Assembly: GCA_900549335.1 (NCBI GenBank)
Contig: UROJ01000024.1
Coordinates: forward strand, 1-11,019
DNA: 11,019 nucleotides
Direction of reading: 5' to 3'
From: an uncultured Collinsella sp.
GTDB taxonomy: Bacteria > Actinomycetota > Coriobacteriia > Coriobacteriales > Coriobacteriaceae
Shown one piece after another: positions 1-8,631 of this stretch. Made by a program: the position numbers and the translations under genes. Each line of letters starts with the position of its first letter. Position 1 is the stretch's first letter. Below the pieces are notes generated by a model. The model was not told the DNA's origin, did no database searches, and saw only the letters and a list, made by a program, of their open reading frames with translations.

Positions 1-532
1 TAATAGAATAGGTAAAGTTTCTATTGGGGTATATTCTTTTTGAATAGTCGACCGTTTTCCATATCAGCGGCTCGTTAATCATGGGTTCCCCACCAAAAAA
101 GACGATCGTAAGCGTTTCGTTTTCCGATGAACTTGCGACGAGGTAGTCGACCGCCTTGAAGGCCATCTCGTCTGTCATCAGCAGAGGAGACGTCCCATAA
201 TCTCCTTTACCGGCAAAACAGTAACTACAACCAAGGTTGCATGCATGTGAAACGTGGAGTTCGATGGATCTAAGTTTTCGAGGCGTGTCTTTTGTTGAGA
301 TAGTCCGCTCAGACAATCGTTGATATTCATCAATGTCGTCTTCAAGTTCTGCTATGGTCGTTTGGTCGTAGCCTTTCGCAGCAAGTGACTTCGTTAGCAA
401 CTTCGAGTTGACCGTTCTTCCCGATGCTTCAAATACGCGAAGCGCATCTTCTGATGCTTGGTCAACCTGAAAGCAATTGCGAGTGACCTCATCGAAGCAG
501 TAACGACGATCACTTACTGAGAAAAAATGCAT
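1..532 (-). CDS. Radical SAM peptide maturase (SPASM-type), N-terminal part, cut by window edge
   Basis: I translated this directly: 177 codons are present and the frame runs off the left edge. Residues 1-31 (MHFFSVSDRRYCFDEVTRNC and following) resemble the short N-terminal peptide-recognition segment of SCIFF/CcpM-type maturases. The radical SAM motif CNLGCSYC has Cys98, Cys102 and Cys105, followed by FAGKGDYG; GGEP, the SAM-binding motif, is at 147-150. Such enzymes bind a [4Fe-4S] cluster, cleave SAM to a 5'-deoxyadenosyl radical and install thioether crosslinks or similar changes in a small peptide, in the cytosol. The C-terminal SPASM/auxiliary-cluster domain would lie outside the window. 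The ATG at 532 has a GAGG five bases upstream; an in-frame GTG at 562 is an alternative. The DNA is AT-richer than the rest of the window, suggesting transfer. I found no precursor peptide gene inside the window. The class is secure; the subfamily and substrate are inferred. Confidence 0.88.
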   Translation of the reverse strand, partial: MHFFSVSDRRYCFDEVTRNCFQVDQASEDALRVFEASGRTVNSKLLTKSLAAKGYDQTTIAELEDDIDEYQRLSERTISTKDTPRKLRSIELHVSHACNLGCSYCFAGKGDYGTSPLLMTDEMAFKAVDYLVASSSENETLTIVFFGGEPMINEPLIWKTVDYSKRIYPNRNFTYSI

Positions 533-1017
533 ACGTTCCTCAATTTCATGCTGGACTGGCACTAACCTTGTTTATTGTTACGCAGCTATAAAAAACCACC
601 AGCGGGGATTCGGCGTGCGGCTCAATCGGACTCCCAAAAGGTTCTATTTGAGACTGGCAAGCTTTGCGTTGTTGGCACTTCGACAGCGCTCTTTATTCCA
701 GCATGGAGCCTCGCAGTTTGAGTCGACTTGCCTCTGGAAGGTCCGATCTTAACTTGATTTAGGATGAAAACAGATTACAGGCGCGCTCATCTAGAAAGAA
801 AGGAAACCAATCACCGCCTTTCACCAGGAAAGTTTTTTATAGCCCACCTCGAGCAAAATGAAAGATGCGAGAGCGATTGGGGAACAACGCGAATCTCCCC
901 TTTTTGGGTGGGAGCGAGCCTTCAGCTATCGGCGAACGACTCGCCCTGGTCAGAATCTGGAAGTGGTGCCGGGCTGCTTGGGCCTCCCCGGCGACTTCGT
1001 GGGGCTTACCTGCCTGA
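533..1017. other. Gene-poor stretch at a composition boundary
   Basis: No reading frame here has both a convincing ribosome binding site and a recognisable product. The first 300 bases are AT-richer, like the radical SAM gene; from about 860 on the sequence becomes GC-rich like the rest of the window. A terminator-like hairpin lies at 879-905 on the plus strand: GGGGA (879-883) pairs with TCCCC (896-900) and is followed by five T. It has no obvious gene to serve. Short minus-strand frames upstream of the maturase lack starts or are under about 25 codons, so a precursor peptide cannot be supported. The stretch probably spans the junction of an acquired segment with the native chromosome. Confidence 0.5.
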
Positions 1018-1050
1018 CGTCGAGGAGTACATCCGCAAGATTCGTTCCCT

Positions 1051-1533
1051 ATGCCGTTTGCTCTCACGCCCGCCTTGGTTCCAAGTCGGGCGAGCCGCCG
1101 CGTTCATGCGACCTGTGGCGGCGCCACGTCGACGCCGCGCTCGCTGAGCACATCTTCGGTCGCGGGCGAGCACGAGGTCGCGCCGGCGCATCCGCTGGGA
1201 CTGCTGCGCGTGCAAAACGGCTACGTGGTGAGCGCCCCGCGCTGGATTCAGCCGAGTGAGGAAGGCGTCGAGATCGGCGCGCTGGCAACGGGGGAGGGCG
1301 ACATCACCGACGTCGGCGACGATGTCTCGGCCCGCCATGCCCATATCTGGTGCGATGCTCAAAATATCTGGCACGTCGAGGACTTGTCGTCCACCAACGG
1401 AACCGTGGTGGTAAACGGGGCCACGCGCGTCTGCATTCAGGTCGAGCCCGGCCGTTCCGCCCAACTCAATCCCGGCGACGAGCTCAAGCTCGGCGAATCC
1501 ACTACCTACGCCATCCTCTTCGGTGCCCTCTAG
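1051..1533 (+). CDS. FHA-domain protein, probably with a decayed N-terminus
   Basis: Residues 46-160 form a forkhead-associated domain, which binds phosphothreonine peptides. The hallmark residues are visible: VSARHAHI with Ser93, Arg95 and His96, and DLSSTNGTVVVNG with Ser114, Thr115, Asn116 and Gly117. The usual GR at the domain start is replaced by GALATGEGDI (77-85), which is atypical. The ATG at 1051 has no ribosome binding site, and residues 1-35 (MPFALTPALVPSRASRRVHA onward) look like out-of-frame sequence. Just upstream, Cys codons at 1052, 1059, 1107 and 1114 lie in three different frames; joined, they would give a CxxC-x15-CxxC zinc ribbon ahead of the FHA domain. The gene may therefore be a frameshifted or truncated pseudogene. 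In the intact form it would act as a phospho-dependent adaptor in Ser/Thr kinase signalling. The FHA call is firm; whether it is expressed is doubtful. Confidence 0.72.
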   Translation: MPFALTPALVPSRASRRVHATCGGATSTPRSLSTSSVAGEHEVAPAHPLGLLRVQNGYVVSAPRWIQPSEEGVEIGALATGEGDITDVGDDVSARHAHIWCDAQNIWHVEDLSSTNGTVVVNGATRVCIQVEPGRSAQLNPGDELKLGESTTYAILFGAL

Positions 1534-1565
1534 CCGGCAGTTAGGGACGTTCCTTTTCTGCCGGC
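1533..1565. repeat. Hairpin repeat with GGGACGTTCC loop, copy 1
   Basis: Arms GCCGGCAG (1533-1540) and CTGCCGGC (1558-1565) are perfect complements. The 17-base loop is TTAGGGACGTTCCTTTT. The element begins on the last base of the FHA gene stop codon. A second copy at 7248-7278 has a different stem but a loop sharing GGGACGTTC. A related motif, CTTGGGGACACTCCTT, follows directly at 1568-1583. The arrangement recalls REP-like palindromic units placed at gene ends. A role as a terminator for the FHA gene is also possible, as the loop ends in four T. Confidence 0.6.
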
Positions 1566-1955
1566 ACTTGGGGACACTCCTTGGCGCGCCAGGGCCGGCC
1601 GCTTGGGACGAGGGGCCATTTCGCCCCTTGGCGGTCAGTCGGGGTAAACCTTTACCGCCCGCCTATATTTGCCGAAATTACACTTGACGGCGGGGTACAA
1701 TAAACCCGCATGCGGATTTCCGTTGCGGGCGCTTCCCATCGCCGGGGCGTGCCCGGGAGCATCCGGCATGCGGCCTTTGCGGCGCTCGGTCATGTGCAAG
1801 ACGGGTAGCTGGGCTTGTGGAGCGCGTGCAGCCCTCCTCGCCTCGGCATGCCTTCTCTCCACGCCATGTACCTGCTGCTGAGCCTGCCTGCCAGATGATT
1901 GGAAGCAACAGCGAAAATCCCATCACGCCAACATCCCGGCGATCGCCGGGGCCTG
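1566..1955 (+). promoter_or_regulatory. Long dyad-rich leader region upstream of nifJ
   Basis: This gap of roughly 400 bases has no supported gene. It holds a small inverted repeat AGGGGC/GCCCCT (1611-1616, 1623-1628), a GGTAAA/TTTACC dyad (1643-1656) and a candidate -10 box TACAAT (1696-1701); I could not place a convincing -35 for it at normal spacing. Downstream, GCATGCGGAT (1708-1717) can pair with ATCCGGCATGC (1761-1771, one bulge), and GCGCTC (1782-1787) with GAGCGC (1820-1825), with further CAAG/CTTG pairing inside. CCCGGCGATCGCCGGG (1935-1950) is a perfect 16-base palindrome. The density of pairing suggests a folded 5' untranslated region of about 270 bases. It does not match a riboswitch class I can name, and a Cys-rich frame across it (1669-1881) has no ribosome binding site. 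Confidence 0.4.
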
Positions 1956-1982
1956 TATACCTATATGAGAGGAGAGGGGTAT

Positions 1983-1983
<1 letters not shown>
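1956..1983 (+). promoter_or_regulatory. nifJ ribosome binding site enclosed in a small inverted repeat
   Basis: TATACC (1956-1961) is complementary to GGTATA (1978-1983), the latter touching the nifJ start codon. The Shine-Dalgarno sequence GGAGAGG (1971-1977) lies in the intervening loop. The strong site at this spacing is the reason for choosing ATG 1983 over the in-frame ATG at 1965 or the TTG at 1899. The stem is AT-rich and weak, so translational control is only a possibility. Confidence 0.45.
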
Positions 1984-5522
<3,539 letters not shown>

Positions 5523-5532
5523 GTCTCCCACC

Positions 5533-5657
5533 GCAGGATCTGAGGGCTAACCTTCGCGGACGTCCTCGGACATGAAAGAACCCCCGCTGCGCACTACGTG
5601 CGGCGGGGGTTCTTTCGTCCTGCGGAGTGCCCGCGAAGGTTAGCCCTCAGATCCTGC
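5533..5657. repeat. 125-bp inverted repeat with perfect 27-bp arms
   Basis: The arms 5533-5559 (starting GCAGGATCTGAGG) and 5631-5657 (ending CCTCAGATCCTGC) are exact reverse complements over 27 bases. A second perfect hairpin, 14 bp per arm, is nested at the centre (5574-5616), and the stretches between can pair in part. As RNA the whole would fold into one long rod starting 10 bases after the nifJ stop codon. It could be a MITE-like or REP-like unit, or an elaborate 3'-end structure that stabilises the nifJ transcript. I see no clear target-site duplication at its ends. Confidence 0.85.
5574..5616. terminator. Central hairpin behind nifJ, likely (bidirectional) terminator
   Basis: GAAAGAACCCCCGC (5574-5587) pairs without mismatch with GCGGGGGTTCTTTC (5603-5616); the loop contains a further GCAC/GTGC pairing (5591-5594, 5598-5601). 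The 3' arm ends in TTCTTTC, so the U-rich part is within the stem rather than after it. The position 51 bases past the nifJ stop and the C5/G5 core support termination. Confidence 0.65.
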
Positions 5658-5661
5658 TACG

Positions 5662-5750
5662 ACTACGTCCTCGGATTGTGTGGGCGGATGAAGGACGTAG
5701 TTGGCCGGGTATTCCGTTCCCTTCGCTGTTTCGCGGCTTTGCCGCGAAAC
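5662..5750. repeat. Two further inverted repeats next to the 125-bp element
   Basis: ACTACGTCCT (5662-5671) and AGGACGTAGT (5692-5701) form a perfect 10-bp stem with a 20-base loop. GTTTCGCGGC (5728-5737) and GCCGCGAAAC (5741-5750) form another perfect 10-bp stem with a TTT loop, not followed by a T run. In addition, ACGTCCTCGGA occurs at 5560-5570, inside the larger element, and again at 5665-5675. These extend the dyad-rich zone behind nifJ to about 220 bases. A minus-strand frame covers part of this but has no recognisable product. Confidence 0.7.
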
Positions 5751-5759
5751 CTCGCGCCA

Positions 5760-6104
5760 CTTTGGGACGCGGGGGAGGACAGGGTTGCTGCCGTCTTTTC
5801 GGAGCCCTTCTTTATTCCTTTTGCTGGATGAAAAGCCCCTTGTTTTTGCAGGGGTGCATACTCGACTTATAAGTGCATAGAATCTCGTATAGTGCGAGTA
5901 AGATATTGCGCTGCCTGTTTTGTGTTTAGCAAAGATATAGTTTGCATAATCTGGTCTAATCCCTGCTCTATTAAAATAAAGTTGCACGTAAATGGCGTAG
6001 ATATGCTTGAGCTGGGGTTCTGTACGCTGAGCGGATAAAAACGACCGTTCACCGTTCCGCTATTTTCAAAATGAATAAAATGAGCGATAAAGAGAATATA
6101 AACC
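5760..6104. other. AT-rich intergenic leader upstream of arcC, no gene seen
   Basis: From about 5810 composition drops to AT-rich, unlike the genes on both sides. No frame here has a credible start and product. A possible promoter is TTGCAG (5846-5851) with TATAAG (5868-5873) at a 16-base spacing. AGCGGA (6030-6035) pairs with TCCGCT (6056-6061), enclosing a tandem CCGTTC repeat. The length suggests several regulator sites or a long 5' untranslated region for arcC. Confidence 0.35.
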
Positions 6105-6142
6105 TTAATAAACTCGCGTATCGCACGGACGCGGGTTATTAA
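6105..6142 (+). promoter_or_regulatory. Imperfect dyad in the arcC leader
   Basis: TTAATAAACTCGCG (6105-6118) pairs with CGCGGGTTATTAA (6130-6142), with one G-T pair and one bulged A, around an 11-base loop. It ends 36 bases before the arcC start codon. The lack of a following T run argues against a simple terminator; an operator or a leader hairpin is more likely. Confidence 0.45.
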
Positions 6143-6177
6143 TGGGTTGTAGGCCTTTTACAGAAAGGATTCCAGCA

Positions 6178-7140
6178 ATGTCTAAGCCTCTTGGCAAGCC
6201 CGATCGTATTGTCGTCGCCCTTGGCGGCAACGCCCTCGGCAACAACCCCGTCGAGCAGATCGAGGCCGTGAGCAACACCGCCCACGCTCTCCTCGGTCTC
6301 ATCGAGCAGGGCAATGAGATCATCATCACCCACGGCAACGGCCCGCAGGTCGGCATGATCCAGAACGCCTTCGCCGCTGCCCACGATGCCATCGGTACCC
6401 CCGAGATGCCGCTGCCCGAGTGCGGCGCCATGTCCCAGGGCTACATTGGTTATCACCTACAGCAGGGCATCGGCCGCGAGATGCACAAGCGCTATAAGCG
6501 TTGGCACGCCGCCACCGTCGTCACCCAGATCGAGTGCGATCCGGATGATCCCGCGTTCAAGAACCCGACCAAGCCGATCGGCCCCTTCTACACCGAGGAG
6601 CAGGCCAAGGAGTTCATGGCCGAGGATCCCTCCAAGGTCTTCGTCGAGGATTCCGGCCGCGGCTGGCGTCGCGTCGTCGCTTCCCCCGATCCCAAGAAGA
6701 TCGTCGAGGCTGACTCCATCCTCAACCTGCTCGACAACGAGTTCATCGTCATCGCCTGCGGTGGCGGCGGCATCCCCGTCGTCCGCGACTACGAGAACAA
6801 GGGCTGCTACAAGGGCGTTCCCGCCGTCATCGACAAGGACCTGGGCGGCGAGCTGCTGGCCGAGGACTGCGACGCCGACGTTCTGTTCCTGCTGACCGCC
6901 GTTGAGCATGTCGCCATCAACTTTGGCAAGCCCAACCAGGAGGAGCTCGAGGACATCACCGCCGACGAGGCCGAGCGCCTGGCCGACGAGGGCCAGTTCG
7001 GCAAGGGTTCCATGGAGCCCAAGGTCCGCGCTGCCATCAAGTTCGCCCGTTCCCGCAAGGGTCGCACCTGCATCATCGGCGCCCTGGACAAGGCCGCCGA
7101 GACCATGGCCGGCCTCTCCGGTACCCGCATCCACGAGTAG
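6178..7140 (+). CDS. arcC: Carbamate kinase
   Basis: 320 residues, the normal family length. It transfers phosphate between carbamoyl phosphate and ADP, in catabolism yielding ATP plus carbamate (which falls apart to ammonia and CO2), in the cytosol. Motifs of the amino-acid-kinase fold are all present: VALGGNALG (13-21), THGNGPQVG (51-59), KPIGPFY in the substrate lid (132-138), CGGGGIPVV (194-202), VIDKDLGGELLA (218-229), GSMEPKV (277-283) and the closing GTRI (315-318). The ATG at 6178 follows AAAGGA at a good distance; an in-frame ATG at 6142 has none. Codon bias is as strong as in nifJ, implying high expression. No arginine deiminase or ornithine carbamoyltransferase gene is adjacent, so the carbamoyl phosphate may come from a pathway encoded elsewhere. 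It looks monocistronic, closed by two hairpins. Confidence 0.97.
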   Translation: MSKPLGKPDRIVVALGGNALGNNPVEQIEAVSNTAHALLGLIEQGNEIIITHGNGPQVGMIQNAFAAAHDAIGTPEMPLPECGAMSQGYIGYHLQQGIGREMHKRYKRWHAATVVTQIECDPDDPAFKNPTKPIGPFYTEEQAKEFMAEDPSKVFVEDSGRGWRRVVASPDPKKIVEADSILNLLDNEFIVIACGGGGIPVVRDYENKGCYKGVPAVIDKDLGGELLAEDCDADVLFLLTAVEHVAINFGKPNQEELEDITADEAERLADEGQFGKGSMEPKVRAAIKFARSRKGRTCIIGALDKAAETMAGLSGTRIHE

Positions 7141-7162
7141 TCTCTACTCTGTTGCCTCTCTC

Positions 7163-7186
7163 GTGGGCGCCAGGCAAGGCGCCCAC
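7163..7186. repeat. Perfect hairpin just after arcC
   Basis: GTGGGCGCC (7163-7171) and GGCGCCCAC (7178-7186) pair perfectly around AGGCAA, 22 bases past the arcC stop. There is no T run behind it, so it may protect the transcript end or act together with the terminator further on. Confidence 0.5.
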
Positions 7187-7205
7187 AAACTAGCCTCTCT
7201 TCATG

Positions 7206-7238
7206 AGCCCCGCAGTCCGCTCCGGCTGCGGGGCTTTT
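7206..7238 (+). terminator. Intrinsic terminator of arcC
   Basis: AGCCCCGCAG (7206-7215) pairs with CTGCGGGGCT (7226-7235), followed by TTT. This is a standard rho-independent signal. It also separates arcC from the convergent minus-strand gene. Confidence 0.85.
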
Positions 7239-7247
7239 GCTATTCAC

Positions 7248-7278
7248 CTAGTCATTGGGGACGTTCTTAAATGACTAG
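7248..7278. repeat. Hairpin repeat with GGGACGTTC loop, copy 2
   Basis: Arms CTAGTCATT (7248-7256) and AATGACTAG (7270-7278) are perfect complements around the loop GGGGACGTTCTTA. The stem differs fully from copy 1 at 1533-1565, while the loop shares GGGACGTTC. The right arm contains the stop codon of the minus-strand peptidase gene, so both copies sit exactly at a gene's 3' end. Confidence 0.6.
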
Positions 7279-8276
7279 TAGTAGGCCCACATGGCTTCGA
7301 CTTCGTTGAGGACCTCTACGACGCCCCAGCGGCGGGCGCTGCGGCTGGCCGAGTTGGGGTCGTAGACGCCAATCTGGTTGGCATCGTCGATGCCGTAGAG
7401 CACGATGTAGTGGCCTACGTTGGTAAACGTACCGGGGCGCACTGCGGCGATGACGGGCGTACCCGAGCGAAGTGCTTGGGTAATAGATTCGCGATCGTTA
7501 TAGAGCTGTGTTCCGTTGAGCCCCAGCTGCCACGCACCGCCTGTCATAAACGACCACTCGGTGGCACCAGTGGGGGCGTAGTTGCCGGCTTCGGCCAGTG
7601 CGCATATATCGACCGGCGTCTTATCGGTATGGCCGGTCTTAAAGATATAGACCATGGTGAGGCAGGTAGGACCGCAAGCGTTTTCGCGAATAGTGCCACC
7701 GGCATAGGGCAGCTCCGACCATGCGGGGTCAATTTGGTAGATGTGGGGCATGGTGCCGGCCTGCCATTGCGAGCGTGGGGTCGAGAACGCAAAGGAGTAA
7801 CCGGGCGCGACGGGAGCTTTAAGCAGCCTGTCCTCGGCAGTGGGCTCAAGACCGGCTGATCCGTGGGAGATACAGGATCCCAAAAACACAAAGACGAGGC
7901 AGGCGGCGATGGAGCAAAGCGTAAGGCGTAGGCGGCGGGCCGGAAGCGCGTGGCTTGTGGCGTGCGACGCGGGGTGAGGGGCGGAATTGCCGCGATCGCG
8001 TTGAGGTCGCGAAAAGGAGCGCTTAACGTAGTAGTCGGTCGTACGGCGATCGTAGCGGCGTGGCTGCGATGTGTCGGTCTGGCGTTGGCATGTGCTCGTA
8101 CTCACGCGGTCTGACTGCTGCACGGTACGGCTTTGCTGCCGCGAAGAAGCCCCGGGCTGCTCTTGGGGGCGCTGCGGGTTGTCGTTGTCGGAGGTGCTTC
8201 TGGGCGTTGGCGTGGTGCGGCCGGCAAGGCGCACGCTTTGTGGCCGTTGGTCGCCGTCATTGTATCCGTATGCCAT
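7275..8276 (-). CDS. Membrane-anchored C39-like cysteine peptidase
   Basis: 333 residues from the ATG at 8276, which has AAGG eight bases upstream; a GTG at 8285 is in frame but too close to that site. Residues 1-113 are a polar, Gln/Arg/Ser/Thr/Pro-rich segment without recognisable fold, presumably cytoplasmic. One hydrophobic segment follows (about 117-134), so the rest is probably outside the cell. The C-terminal half is a papain-like C39-type domain: oxyanion-hole Gln181 in YQIDPAW, nucleophile Cys201 in ENACGPTCLTMVY, His289 in GHYIVLYGID and Asp306 in VYDPNS. Members process or trim peptides or the cell surface; the substrate cannot be told. LGSC (132-135) is only a poor lipobox. The gene lies alone on the minus strand, between arcC and a permease gene, both on the plus strand, and has weaker codon bias. 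It has no ABC transporter part, so it is not a bacteriocin exporter. Confidence 0.85.
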   Translation of the reverse strand: MAYGYNDGDQRPQSVRLAGRTTPTPRSTSDNDNPQRPQEQPGASSRQQSRTVQQSDRVSTSTCQRQTDTSQPRRYDRRTTDYYVKRSFSRPQRDRGNSAPHPASHATSHALPARRLRLTLCSIAACLVFVFLGSCISHGSAGLEPTAEDRLLKAPVAPGYSFAFSTPRSQWQAGTMPHIYQIDPAWSELPYAGGTIRENACGPTCLTMVYIFKTGHTDKTPVDICALAEAGNYAPTGATEWSFMTGGAWQLGLNGTQLYNDRESITQALRSGTPVIAAVRPGTFTNVGHYIVLYGIDDANQIGVYDPNSASRSARRWGVVEVLNEVEAMWAYY

Positions 8277-8631
8277 TCGAATCACCTTGCCTCATGTGTA
8301 ACTTGTCTATCCTACATAAAAAGAGGCACGGCACATGGGTATGTGCGCCAAAAGCCTGACAAATGGTATGAACGTTGCCGCGCCGCGCGCCAAGCGTCAC
8401 GGCAACAGGTCTTCAAAAGCAGACAAGATGAAAGCGTCCAAGACGAATGACGTCTCCCGCCGTTCGTCCCAAAAACGGCGCCGCTCGTTTTGCAGTTCTG
8501 CCTTCGGTCGAGCTACAAGCGGCGCTGCTGTGCCAAGGCCGTATCTTAAAGCCACGAAATAAAAGCGCGCGGCAAAACAGACCGCGCAAGGGGTGACGTC
8601 AAGGGGCGTCAAAAAGGAAAGGAGGGGAACA
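8277..8631. other. Divergent intergenic region between peptidase and permease genes
   Basis: This should hold the promoters of both flanking genes; I cannot place either with confidence. Several short dyads are visible: AGACG/CGTCT near 8440-8454, GCGCGG (8567-8572) with CCGCGC (8582-8587) around CAAAACAGA, and GACG/CGTC (8595-8598, 8607-8610) just before the permease ribosome binding site. The last two could fold in the permease leader. No known riboswitch pattern is evident. Confidence 0.4.
8335..8562 (+). CDS. Possible small basic protein (doubtful)
   Basis: 75 codons rich in Lys, Arg and Ser (for example SRRSSQKRRRSF near residues 41-52), with AGAGG eight bases before the ATG and a stop 69 bases before the permease start. 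It has no recognisable domain. The composition could simply reflect translation of structured, GC-rich leader DNA, so I rate it more likely non-coding than coding. Confidence 0.15.
   Translation: MGMCAKSLTNGMNVAAPRAKRHGNRSSKADKMKASKTNDVSRRSSQKRRRSFCSSAFGRATSGAAVPRPYLKATK

Noticed and set aside
560..720. Search for a precursor peptide or tRNA-like attachment site before the maturase
   Set aside because: Minus-strand frames either lack start codons or are very short, and no stem set matches a tRNA acceptor and T-arm.
764..1259. Two overlapping plus-strand frames upstream of the FHA domain
   Set aside because: No ribosome binding site at a proper distance and no family resemblance, apart from fragments that may belong to the decayed FHA gene.
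1583..1601. GGCGCGCC and GGCCGGCC close together, resembling a cloning polylinker
   Set aside because: Such 8-base GC words are expected in GC-rich DNA and nothing else around them looks like vector sequence.
1669..1881. Cys-rich 70-codon frame in the nifJ leader, tempting as a peptide gene
   Set aside because: TTG start without ribosome binding site, no recognisable motif, and the sequence is better explained by paired RNA segments.
5640..5987. 115-codon minus-strand frame behind nifJ
   Set aside because: It runs through the right arm of the inverted repeat and the AT-rich leader, changes composition midway and has no domain.
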